A stretch of DNA of 25,102 nt from a virus. A program made the translations under genes and the position numbers. The DNA lies in IMG/VR virus record IMGVR_UViG_3300033182_001600, positions 1 through 25,102 of that record. One strand, given 5' to 3'. Below, piece by piece: positions 1 through 6,555 of the stretch (position 1 is the stretch's first letter; each line of letters opens with the position of its first letter). A model generated the notes under the pieces. That model was not told the origin of the DNA. It searched no databases and saw only the letters and a program-made list of their open reading frames with translations.

Positions 1-7
1 GATGAGT

Positions 8-817
8 TCAGCGAGGTTCTTGAGATTCGCCGTAGTAGAGGTTGAGGTCGGTTTGTAGTGGGAAGAGGTATCCGCCATCAGGGATTCGTTCTGCTTTCGG
101 CATGTCGGGTCGGCTGTTGATCCCAGAGTAGTGGGCGATCAACGCACGGCGCTCCATGCCTTTCACGTTTGCTCGGGATCCACGGTGAAGTGTACGGCCG
201 TTCCAAATGAGGACGTCGCCACGGCTCGGCAGGTAGGTGACCGGTTCGATTCCACTGTCGGCCAGCATTTGTTCGAACACTGGGGTGAGTAGCCGTTCGC
301 TGTATTTCGGCCAGCGATGGTCACGCTCCTCGGGTTTGAGATGCTTTTTCACTTTTTCTTGGGTGACGATCCGCCAACGATGCGAGCCGGGAACATATTG
401 GAACGGCCCAGAGTCGGGGTGAATGTCGTCGAACGCAATCCAAACGGCGGCGTAGGAGTCTCCGACGTGGGGCGGGTTCAGGTAGGTGTCTTGATGCCAG
501 TCGCGCTCCGTGGACACCCAGCCGGTCAGGTTGAGGTGAAGGCCCGGCGGTTCCCCAATCAGTTTCTCAATTTCATCGACCAGCGGCTTCCACAACAGAA
601 TGTCTTGCAGCGGTATATGTCTGGTATACGGGATCGGGTCCGGCCAGCCTTGAACACGGCCGATACTGCCGTTTTCCCGCTCCCAGCACGCTTCGTATTC
701 CTGCATCAGGGTTTCGGGCAGGAAGTTTTTGAGGATAACGACGCCTTCGTCGTTCCAGTCGCGTGGCCCCTCAGGCGGAGGCGGGTCGGTCAGATCCTCA
801 AGCGTCGGGCTGTTCAT
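8..817 (-). CDS. PhyH-family Fe(II)/2OG dioxygenase (269 aa)
   Basis: The protein resembles phytanoyl-CoA dioxygenase (PhyH) family enzymes, which hydroxylate a substrate using Fe(II), O2 and 2-oxoglutarate. The metal triad is visible as H108-x-D110 (motif DWHQDTY) and H211 in GDVLIWNGRTLHRGS. R223/R224 follow at the right distance to bind the 2OG carboxylate. The family motif PGSHRW is at residues 143-148. Length (269 aa) is normal for the family and the fold looks complete. The ATG start lies 20 bp inside the upstream 50-aa gene, so the two are probably translated from one message. It shares the PGSHRW and GDVLIW-x-R-x-[IL]-HR blocks with the plus-strand gene at 3298-3939, so the two are likely paralogues. 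Family assignment is firm. The substrate is unknown, and many phage PhyH proteins have no assigned role. Confidence 0.93.
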   Translation of the reverse strand: MNSPTLEDLTDPPPPEGPRDWNDEGVVILKNFLPETLMQEYEACWERENGSIGRVQGWPDPIPYTRHIPLQDILLWKPLVDEIEKLIGEPPGLHLNLTGWVSTERDWHQDTYLNPPHVGDSYAAVWIAFDDIHPDSGPFQYVPGSHRWRIVTQEKVKKHLKPEERDHRWPKYSERLLTPVFEQMLADSGIEPVTYLPSRGDVLIWNGRTLHRGSRANVKGMERRALIAHYSGINSRPDMPKAERIPDGGYLFPLQTDLNLYYGESQEPR

Positions 818-950
818 TTTTAGGTAGCTCCGGTGGCGCCTGCATGGCTTTGAGCGCGGCTCGAAGGACTGCGTTGTCTACGGTCAGGCGTTTTACCTGT
901 TCAGCGAGGTCGTCAATCACGGCGTGGAGGTCGATATTCGCTTCTGCCAT
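798..950 (-). CDS. Small predicted coiled-coil protein (50 aa)
   Basis: A 50-aa reading frame starts MAEANIDLHAVIDDLAEQ and ends in NEQPDA. Residues 5-38 show a leucine/valine heptad-like pattern with charged flanks, which predicts one amphipathic helix or short coiled coil. The start fits a -10-like TAAGAT box located 6 nt upstream, consistent with a leaderless mRNA. The 3' end overlaps the start of the PhyH-type gene by 20 bp, so this gene probably leads a two-gene transcript. I do not recognise a specific family; short N-terminal-helix proteins of this kind are common in tailed phages. Coding status is supported by the overlap architecture and the regular helix pattern, not by homology. 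Confidence 0.62.
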   Translation of the reverse strand: MAEANIDLHAVIDDLAEQVKRLTVDNAVLRAALKAMQAPPELPKNEQPDA

Positions 951-956
951 ATTTTG

Positions 957-962
957 ATCTTA
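957..962 (-). promoter_or_regulatory. Candidate leaderless -10 box (TAAGAT)
   Basis: TAAGAT on the minus strand is followed by 6 nt and then the ATG at 950. A start site at the usual distance from a -10 box would fall on or next to the A of the start codon. No convincing -35 hexamer is visible 16-18 nt upstream. The same spacing recurs before other transcript-leading genes in this window. Confidence 0.4.
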
Positions 963-982
963 CCACCCGGTATGGGGTGAGG

Positions 983-988
983 TATTAT
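983..988 (+). promoter_or_regulatory. Candidate -10 box (TATTAT) for the fibre gene
   Basis: TATTAT is the best -10-like hexamer in the 69-bp divergent intergenic region, 31 nt before the chosen ATG at 1020. That leaves room for a short leader containing the GGGAGAG ribosome-binding site. There is no clear -35 at standard spacing, so this is a weak call. Confidence 0.25.
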
Positions 989-1019
989 GGTTGTATCTGA
1001 CCGCAATCGGGAGAGCAAA

Positions 1020-1847
1020 ATGGCAGTTACCACCTCAACTCGAATGGGCGTCACCCTCTGGTCCTCAGACGCCGATAATTTCACTCGCACCCAAATGAAC
1101 GGGTCGCACGAAAACATAGAGTTGGTCGCTGCCCGGTTCACCGCAGGTTCTGCGAACCCGACGCTCCCTGACTCTTCGTATGCGCGGTCGTTTTTTTACA
1201 ACACGTCAACGGGCGTTCTTCATTACTCGTTCAACGGCAACGACTGGGACGAGATCGTCACCGAGGCGAGTGTTGCCACCCTGACGGGCACGGAGACGTT
1301 GACGAACAAAACGCTGACTGCGCCGGTGATTTCTACGATTTCCAATACGGGAACCGTGACTTTGCCGACATCGACAACCACGCTTGTCGGCCGGGATACG
1401 ACAGACACACTGACGAACAAAACTCTTAGCGAGCCCACCATCAAGCTGGGTATCAGCCAGTCGCCAGTCGAACAATGGCAGGTCGTTGCTGCCGCCCCGA
1501 CCGGAACCCAAAACATTGACTGCGTCACGTCTGCTGCGTGGTACTACACCGCTAACACGACCACCAATTTCACGGCCAACCTTCGCGGCGATAGCGGAAC
1601 GACCTTTGACTCACTGCTTTCCGTCGGTCAATCAATGTCTGTGGTCATCGCGGTGCAGAACGCTTCAAATCCGCGTTACCTGACAGGATTGACGATCGAC
1701 GGTTCTTCCCAGACGGTTCTCTGGGCGGCGGACACTTCGCCGACTGCCGGCAACGCGAACAGCATCGACACTTATTTGTTGACTGTTATCAAAACCAGCG
1801 CGGCGCCCGGGTATACGGTGTTCGGCCAGCAGGTTCAGTTCGCCTGA
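1020..1847 (+). CDS. Phage tail-fibre-like structural protein with LTNKTL repeats (275 aa)
   Basis: This is a Thr/Ser/Asn-rich, cysteine-poor beta-type protein. Two copies of the repeat block TLTNKTL[TS]-x-P (about residues 93-102 and 130-139) are typical of phage fibre and baseplate-associated proteins. The N-terminal 80 residues (ADNFTRTQMN, followed by a YNTSTGVLHYSFNG-like segment) resemble the first domain of fibre proteins that describe a sample or surface module. I chose ATG 1020 over the in-frame ATG at 987 because GGGAGAG lies just upstream of it with good spacing. The gene is divergent from the small gene at 798-950. Its stop overlaps the 3' end of the convergent structural gene by 13 bp. 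It probably acts outside the cell, on the virion, in host attachment. The structural role is well supported; the exact position on the virion is not. Confidence 0.82.
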   Translation: MAVTTSTRMGVTLWSSDADNFTRTQMNGSHENIELVAARFTAGSANPTLPDSSYARSFFYNTSTGVLHYSFNGNDWDEIVTEASVATLTGTETLTNKTLTAPVISTISNTGTVTLPTSTTTLVGRDTTDTLTNKTLSEPTIKLGISQSPVEQWQVVAAAPTGTQNIDCVTSAAWYYTANTTTNFTANLRGDSGTTFDSLLSVGQSMSVVIAVQNASNPRYLTGLTIDGSSQTVLWAADTSPTAGNANSIDTYLLTVIKTSAAPGYTVFGQQVQFA

Positions 1848-2317
1848 GCGTCAAGCACCCACTCGCCAATATTTTTGTCCCACTTGTAGATTTTGCCGTC
1901 ATTGGGGTACGGGATGTCAGGGCTGCCGGGTTGCCGTTCCCAATGCTGCAGGACTTCGTCCCAGTTGTAGGCCAGTCCATCGTCCGGCGGCGGGATAGGC
2001 GGGTACCACTGCCCGTCTTCTGGATTCAAAATCCACGAGTCGAAACCTTCAGGTTTTGGCGGGATGAAGCCGTCGAGTTCCTCGCTATAGGAACCGCCAA
2101 TCGAACAGTAATTTAGGCGAAATGGTTCTTTGCCGAAACGGTGTTTACCCATCGACGTGTTGTATGAGGTTCTGAGACACCTTTTCCCAAGCATGTCACT
2201 GTAGTAGTCCTCCCACGAATCAAAGCCGTCTGGGAGGTCTGCGGTGTCGTCTTCATCACGTCCAGTGATCACGTCGATCACTGTGTTGTCATCGTCTAGA
2301 ACTGCGTAGTGTGCCAT
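1835..2317 (-). CDS. Putative virion structural protein, marine myophage type (160 aa)
   Basis: The N-terminus MAHYAVLDDDNTVIDVITG, then RTSYNT (residues 49-54), PFRLNYCSIGGSY (65-77) and FIPPKP (84-89) match a small protein repeatedly seen beside structural genes in cyanophages and other marine T4-like phages. Such proteins typically begin MAHYALL and carry RTSYNT...FRKNYAGIG and FIPPKP...SW. The C-terminal half has Trp/Pro-rich stretches (WYPPIPPP, YKWDKNIGEW) that probably form short beta repeats. A longer in-frame upstream extension exists but overlaps the glycine-rich gene, so the ATG at 2317 is preferred. It sits 2 bp after that gene's stop, suggesting co-transcription. The family resemblance comes from memory and has not been searched. 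The molecular role, fibre-associated or virion-associated, is unproven. Confidence 0.78.
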   Translation of the reverse strand: MAHYAVLDDDNTVIDVITGRDEDDTADLPDGFDSWEDYYSDMLGKRCLRTSYNTSMGKHRFGKEPFRLNYCSIGGSYSEELDGFIPPKPEGFDSWILNPEDGQWYPPIPPPDDGLAYNWDEVLQHWERQPGSPDIPYPNDGKIYKWDKNIGEWVLDAQAN

Positions 2318-2319
2318 GG

Positions 2320-3231
2320 TTACCAGCTGATGTTTCCGGTTCCTGCCGTGAAGCTGATCACGGTTTCCGATCCGAGCGTAGCGACCGAGTACGTAAGGCC
2401 AGCGTCGATATTCGGCATACGTCCCACGAATCGGATGATCACGAATCCTGAAGATCCGCTCTGTGATCCCCAATAGGCGTTTCCGCCGTTGCCGGTGTTG
2501 GTCCCGGGACCAGCGCTGGTTCCCCAACTTCCACCGTTGCATCTTCGGACCGTAGATCCACTGATTGTGCTGTTGATGCCGGCACCCCCTGTCGAGCCGC
2601 TGCCTGCCGCCCCAGCGCCTCCCCCGGCCACACCCCCGCCGTTAAACCCTTGGCCAGATAAGCCGGTACCGGGGATGCTGCTTCCGCAGCTGCCGTTGAC
2701 CGCGTAGTTCCAAGGTTCGCGGTCCGCTTCACACGCGGTGTCGAAGTTGACGTCCCCGCCTGCTCCCCCCCCGCAGCCGCCAGACGATCCGTTTGTTCCC
2801 CCTGAGCAGCATCCGAACCCGCCGCCTCCCCCTCCGGTTGCGCTGTAGCCAGCAAACTCAGAGGTGCCGCCTTGTGACCCGTTGTTTTGAACGTTTGCTC
2901 CCCCGTTGCCGCCCCCGCCAATTCTTACGAAGTAGTTGGTTCCTGCGGTCACCGAGATTTCACCGAGTGAGGTCGAGTTGCGTCCTGAGAGCTCGCCGGT
3001 GCGGCCTGACCGGTACCCGCCCGCCCCTCCCCCGCCACACGCGACGGGCTGTCCCCAGATTGCCCAGATTGGCGGGTCGCGCCATGGTTTATTGCGCTCT
3101 TTATAGACGAGTTGCTGTTGACGGCCTGAGCCGCCACCCCCTGCCCCCATTATCCATGACAGCTCTCGGGGAACGCCGGGGCCGAAGGTGAAGAATCCGC
3201 GTCCTGAAGTAGGGTTTGAAAAAAATGGCAT
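2320..3231 (-). CDS. Glycine-rich phage adhesin/tail-fibre-like protein (303 aa)
   Basis: An N-terminal beta segment (FFTFGPGVPRELSWIMGAGGGGSG) is followed by a long Gly/Ser/Asn-rich region (about residues 30-260) with GGGG blocks. This leads into SGFVIIRFVG, the strand that typically closes glycine-rich fibre domains. The last 30 residues (GLTYSVATLGSETVISFTAG followed by TGNISW) match the small C-terminal beta unit with an FTAGTG-x-[IV]-SW ending, often found on glycine-rich virion proteins of marine phages. Cysteines are unusually frequent for such a protein (CC, CGGG, CEADREP). The start is ATG 3231, with GGAG a few bases upstream. It lies immediately upstream of the 160-aa structural gene. 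Such proteins are known as receptor-binding adhesins in T-even phages. That role is inferred here from composition and position. Confidence 0.82.
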   Translation of the reverse strand: MPFFSNPTSGRGFFTFGPGVPRELSWIMGAGGGGSGRQQQLVYKERNKPWRDPPIWAIWGQPVACGGGGAGGYRSGRTGELSGRNSTSLGEISVTAGTNYFVRIGGGGNGGANVQNNGSQGGTSEFAGYSATGGGGGGFGCCSGGTNGSSGGCGGGAGGDVNFDTACEADREPWNYAVNGSCGSSIPGTGLSGQGFNGGGVAGGGAGAAGSGSTGGAGINSTISGSTVRRCNGGSWGTSAGPGTNTGNGGNAYWGSQSGSSGFVIIRFVGRMPNIDAGLTYSVATLGSETVISFTAGTGNISW

Positions 3232-3257
3232 GACTTCTCCAAAACGAGGCTACTCCA

Positions 3258-3263
3258 ATAATA
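3258..3263 (-). promoter_or_regulatory. Candidate -10 box (TATTAT) for the glycine-rich gene
   Basis: TATTAT on the minus strand lies 26 nt upstream of ATG 3231. This allows a short leader carrying the TTTTGGAG ribosome-binding site. No matching -35 at 17 nt is visible. It shares the 66-bp divergent region with the candidate plus-strand box at 3286-3291. Confidence 0.35.
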
Positions 3264-3285
3264 CCGCAAACGTTGCTAATCAATG

Positions 3286-3291
3286 TAAAAT
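3286..3291 (+). promoter_or_regulatory. Candidate leaderless -10 box (TAAAAT)
   Basis: TAAAAT lies exactly 6 nt before the ATG at 3298. There is no ribosome-binding site between them, so a transcript would start at or next to the start codon. No -35 hexamer is evident. It fits the TANNNT-plus-6 pattern seen at 957-962 and 14167-14172. Confidence 0.45.
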
Positions 3292-3297
3292 CCGGCC

Positions 3298-3939
3298 ATG
3301 AAGGAACTGGAGTGGGAGGCTGATGGGGCGGTTGTTGCGCGCAAGCTGATACCAGAAGAGGACGTCGACAAATATCTAGCTTTTTTTTACAAAACGTACA
3401 TTGAATCAGGCCAGACGTCGCGCGACGATGACTACATCAAATTCCCGGAAGTCCGCGACTTGGCTTGTCATAAAGCAATCGCTGACGTTTTTTGTACGAT
3501 TAACTTGATTGGTGACGTCGAGTTTTGCCTGCTCGACTGGAAGTACGATCCGATTGGTTGGCACGCAGACCTACTACCCCCGTCGACGCGTACAGCGGGC
3601 GTGATCATCGCTTTGGAAGACTTGGACCCGCGCAGCGGACTCTTCGAAATGATCCCCGGCTCACATCGCTGGGATCTTGATTTATCTCAGTGTGGGCCTT
3701 CGGACAATGGGCAAACAAAAGACTACGTGAAGGAGCAGATAGCCGACCACCTTGATTCCGTTTACAGGTTTGAGGCGTCAAAAGGTGACGTACTGATCTG
3801 GGATTCTCGGGTGATCCACCGGCGATCTCCACGAACGGCGGACGTCCCGAGGCCAACCGTCGTAACGTTGTGCAAGCTGCCGAGGTGGGAATCCAGTCGG
3901 CACGAAGGTGGTCTTGGGTTTTTGGCCGACCCTGATTAG
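3298..3939 (+). CDS. PhyH-family Fe(II)/2OG dioxygenase (213 aa)
   Basis: This is a compact PhyH-like oxygenase. The metal triad is H89-x-D91 (GWHADLL) and H174 (GDVLIWDSRVIHRRS), with R185 as the probable 2-oxoglutarate ligand. PGSHRW is at residues 120-125. At 213 aa it is shorter than typical PhyH proteins (about 250-300 aa) and lacks much of the usual N-terminal helical part, but the catalytic barrel is present. The start at ATG 3298 is supported by a -10-like TAAAAT 6 nt upstream and fits a leaderless mRNA. The 3' end overlaps the minus-strand 28-aa ORF by 4 bp. It is monocistronic in appearance, with convergent genes downstream. It is likely a paralogue of the PhyH gene at the left edge. 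Substrate unknown. Confidence 0.9.
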   Translation: MKELEWEADGAVVARKLIPEEDVDKYLAFFYKTYIESGQTSRDDDYIKFPEVRDLACHKAIADVFCTINLIGDVEFCLLDWKYDPIGWHADLLPPSTRTAGVIIALEDLDPRSGLFEMIPGSHRWDLDLSQCGPSDNGQTKDYVKEQIADHLDSVYRFEASKGDVLIWDSRVIHRRSPRTADVPRPTVVTLCKLPRWESSRHEGGLGFLADPD

Positions 3940-4022
3940 TAGATGTACGGTGGCCGGTCGTCTTTTCCGAGAAGTTTCCTGATTCTCCAGCGGATCATCA
4001 TTTTCCAGATTGCCAACTTCAT
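3936..4022 (-). CDS. Possible tiny basic protein (28 aa)
   Basis: A 28-codon frame begins with an ATGA overlap on the stop of the SGNH-like gene and ends at the 3' end of the convergent PhyH gene. The peptide starts MKLAIWKMMIRWRIRKLLG and ends KDDRPPYIY. It would form a basic amphipathic helix followed by an acidic/proline tail, a plausible membrane- or protein-binding peptide. The frame fills the whole 79-bp gap exactly, which favours it being real in such a compact genome. It has no recognised family, and no ribosome-binding site is obvious, so expression would rely on translational coupling. Confidence 0.42.
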   Translation of the reverse strand: MKLAIWKMMIRWRIRKLLGKDDRPPYIY

Positions 4023-5107
4023 GCGTAGTCGTGCGACGGTTCCAATTCCGTTCCTTCGAACCATGGTCGAATCTCCCTAATGTCTGTTGCCGACAGTCTT
4101 TCGCCGGACATGATTTCTGCGAAGTGAATTTGGCTATGTAGGCCCGGGTGGGGCCGCCGCCAAGTTTCCGTGCGGTCTAAGGCTACCGTCCATGCTTTCT
4201 CCTGCCAGTATCCGTCTGGTTCGAGATCGCAGCATCCGGGCCTTCCCATTCGTTCCAGCTGTTCGGGGTATGACCAGAACTGGAGCATTTCGGTTTCGGC
4301 GTGTCCAAATGACAATGGTGTTGACTCTTCGACCTCGGTGATCACGTGTTCTGGTGGGTCGATGAGCTCGGGGTATCCGATCTCTCTCAATGCGTTGAGT
4401 GTGCTGTTGTGCCACGTAAACAAACGAAGAGGTATTGCTTGTGAACGTGAATACATGAGAAGTATTTCTAAACTTTTTAAATTCGTGTCGAGCAAAACGT
4501 CAACTGGAACAAAGGTTTTGTGCCCAGAAAGGGTCTCGTGAAAATATGGATCCCCTGAGGAGTCGACCACGACGTTTGCGCCTTCATCATAAAAAAGCGT
4601 TCGCTGAATCCATCGATCTGGTCCAACAGATATCTGGCCTCGATACACATCAGGCATCAAAAGTAAGATCTGTTTCGGTTGTCCGTACTTCGAAATATTT
4701 GCAAACGCCCGGTATACCTGCTGCGCGACCGAAGATCCGGGACGGGCAATGTTGTTGACCGTCAGCCCAAGTGTCCGACGCAGAATATCGGGCCACGTGA
4801 AGTCGTAGGGAAGCCCCATCCCCGAGGTGATCGAACACCCAAGTGCCAGAACGTCAGGATTGGCGACGTTTTCCGGGCCGTGCATCCCGTCGGAGTTGAT
4901 GAAGTAAAGGCAGTCTTTGTGCCCGCCGCCGAACTCCTCTGATCCGTGGGTGTCGTGGAAGCGGATTCCGCGGCTCCATCTAAACCGCTTGCCCGTCTCG
5001 GGGTCCGTTGCTCTGTGAATGTCGGGGTAGTCGCGATACTTGAGGGTCGGGTACAGCGCTTTGTCGTCCCTGCGGAGGGCAGCAATGTCTAACGGTTTAT
5101 CGGCCAT
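4019..5107 (-). CDS. SGNH/GDSL-like hydrolase family protein (362 aa)
   Basis: The motif VLALGCSITSGMGLP (S92 as putative nucleophile) matches SGNH block I. NNIARPGSSVAQQ (residues 118-130) fits block II, and HPGLHSQIHFAE (residues 330-341) fits the C-terminal catalytic-His block. Block III (normally G-x-N-D) is replaced by LLLMPDVYR, so the oxyanion hole is atypical. SGNH enzymes are esterases, lipases or O-acetyl/acyl transferases acting on glycans and small molecules. Length is long for a single SGNH domain, with insertions around 150-300. The start is ATG 5107, which forms a TAATG stop/start overlap with the carbamoyltransferase; an upstream in-frame ATG would overlap that gene further and is disfavoured. 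It is the last large gene of the P450 operon, so it may trim or transfer acyl groups on the same product. Catalytic activity is inferred, not certain. Confidence 0.72.
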   Translation of the reverse strand: MADKPLDIAALRRDDKALYPTLKYRDYPDIHRATDPETGKRFRWSRGIRFHDTHGSEEFGGGHKDCLYFINSDGMHGPENVANPDVLALGCSITSGMGLPYDFTWPDILRRTLGLTVNNIARPGSSVAQQVYRAFANISKYGQPKQILLLMPDVYRGQISVGPDRWIQRTLFYDEGANVVVDSSGDPYFHETLSGHKTFVPVDVLLDTNLKSLEILLMYSRSQAIPLRLFTWHNSTLNALREIGYPELIDPPEHVITEVEESTPLSFGHAETEMLQFWSYPEQLERMGRPGCCDLEPDGYWQEKAWTVALDRTETWRRPHPGLHSQIHFAEIMSGERLSATDIREIRPWFEGTELEPSHDYA

Positions 5108-6555
5108 TATGAGACGATTCGGACGTGAGGATTGTCTTGGCGCCATCGGTCAACATCGAAAATGTCATCGAGCAGCGGCTGGTTTTTGACGTTCAAGCTT
5201 GTGTTGAGCAGAACGGGAATCCCCGTGTGTGTTTTCCATCTCTGGAGAACTTCGTAAAGACCGAAATGCTGATACTGGTTTACGGTTTGAACCCGACTCG
5301 TCTCATCTTTGTGGATCACCGCAGGTAGAAGGTCAGGTCTTTTGCACTGGACAGCGAACTGCATGTACGGGGAGGGGCGGTCGAGATCAAAGTATTCGTG
5401 GGCGTCCTCCTCCAGCACGACAGGCGCGAAAGGCCGGAACTGCTCCCGTTTTTTGACGGTGTTGACCTTCTTTTTCATTTCCGCGGTCCGTGGATCAGCC
5501 AAAATGCTTCTGTTTCCGAGTGCTCGTGGCCCGAACTCTGCGCGACCGTTGGCGACGGCGACAATGCCATTCGATGTCAGCTCGTCAACGATTGGTCCGA
5601 TCGGGTACGGGCCGCCGATGGCGTGCCCGAGGTATGGGCCTTCCCACCGAATGTGTTGTCCCCAAACTGCTAGGGCGGCGCCAAGGCTCGAACCCGCATC
5701 ACCCGGATTGGGCATAATCCAAACGTGGTCCCACATGTCCCACAGCATCGTGTTCGCTGCGCAGTTCAAAGCGCAGCCGCCCGTAAACACCAGATTTTTT
5801 GATGCGCTGTCACGTCGAACCCGCTGCATGAGTTCGCGGAGCCGGTCTTCGTAGACTTGCTGCACGGCTGCGGCGATGTCAAATTTGTCTTGTTCCGTGC
5901 GAATTTTGTGTGGCCAGTCTGGAACGCCGTAATGCATGTTGTACGGCTGATAGTGAAATTTCGGGAAGTACTGTTCGACTTCAGTGATGTATCTTCCCGG
6001 ATATCCGAAAGCGGACATGCCCATCAGGATGTATTCCTCGATGCCGGGTTTGAGTCCGAGGAGTTGGGTGAAGGCGCTGTAGAAAAGCCCGAAGCTTGTC
6101 GGGTATTTCAGTCCTCCGCGTTTGACTATTACCGGCCCTTTGGCGTCCCAGATGGTGAGGGTGTCGAATTCTCCGATGGCGTCGATGACGACGATCGTGG
6201 CGTTGTCGAATGTTGATGTGTAGTAGCCGGCTGCGGCGTGGCTTTTGTGATGGCCGACCTGTATCTCCGGGATTCGTTTGAGTGCTGGCGCGGTTTTCTT
6301 GTAGAGGTGCTCGTATGCGCCGTTGATTCCGCCGTGCACGAAGTTGCGCCACCTTTTTTTGTTTCTGTGTTCGAAGTATGCGATGACGTCGGGTTCGCCG
6401 AATTCCATGGCGGTGCCGAAGAGTGCGTGCGGGTTGGAGAACGAGTGTTTTTCTTTGTTTACACGTTCGCCGTGTGTGGCGAAAACGATTTTGCCGTTTT
6501 CCACGACTGATACGGCGGCGTCGTGGGACGAGTCGTTGATGCCGAGAATTCTCAT
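5107..6555 (-). CDS. NodU/CmcH-family O-carbamoyltransferase (482 aa)
   Basis: The ASKHA-type N-terminal domain begins MRILGINDSSHDAAVSVVEN and contains HHKSHA (residues 102-107), VFTGGCALNC (256-265) and NPGDAGSS (283-290). The YrdC-like C-terminal part carries GRAEFGPRALGNRSI (337-351), REQFRPFAP (370-378) and LLNTSLN (429-435). These are hallmark blocks of carbamoyltransferases such as NodU, CmcH and TobZ, which use carbamoyl phosphate and ATP to put a carbamoyl group on a hydroxyl. Length is slightly short for the family (usually about 500-600 aa) but no core block is missing. The ATG at 6555 overlaps the P450 stop by 4 bp (ATGA), and its own stop overlaps the SGNH start. A hydroxyl made by the P450 or by a 2OG oxygenase in the operon could be its acceptor. 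The family is known in marine phages, but the natural acceptor there is not established. Confidence 0.95.
   Translation of the reverse strand: MRILGINDSSHDAAVSVVENGKIVFATHGERVNKEKHSFSNPHALFGTAMEFGEPDVIAYFEHRNKKRWRNFVHGGINGAYEHLYKKTAPALKRIPEIQVGHHKSHAAAGYYTSTFDNATIVVIDAIGEFDTLTIWDAKGPVIVKRGGLKYPTSFGLFYSAFTQLLGLKPGIEEYILMGMSAFGYPGRYITEVEQYFPKFHYQPYNMHYGVPDWPHKIRTEQDKFDIAAAVQQVYEDRLRELMQRVRRDSASKNLVFTGGCALNCAANTMLWDMWDHVWIMPNPGDAGSSLGAALAVWGQHIRWEGPYLGHAIGGPYPIGPIVDELTSNGIVAVANGRAEFGPRALGNRSILADPRTAEMKKKVNTVKKREQFRPFAPVVLEEDAHEYFDLDRPSPYMQFAVQCKRPDLLPAVIHKDETSRVQTVNQYQHFGLYEVLQRWKTHTGIPVLLNTSLNVKNQPLLDDIFDVDRWRQDNPHVRIVS

Noticed and set aside
317-823. Plus-strand ORF of 168 aa
   Set aside because: Antisense to the PhyH-type gene with intact catalytic motifs.
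2439-2921. Alternative minus-strand Ala/Gly/Glu-rich frame
   Set aside because: Low-complexity GC-rich codons of the glycine-rich gene keep other frames open; the real frame has a recognisable fibre-type ending.
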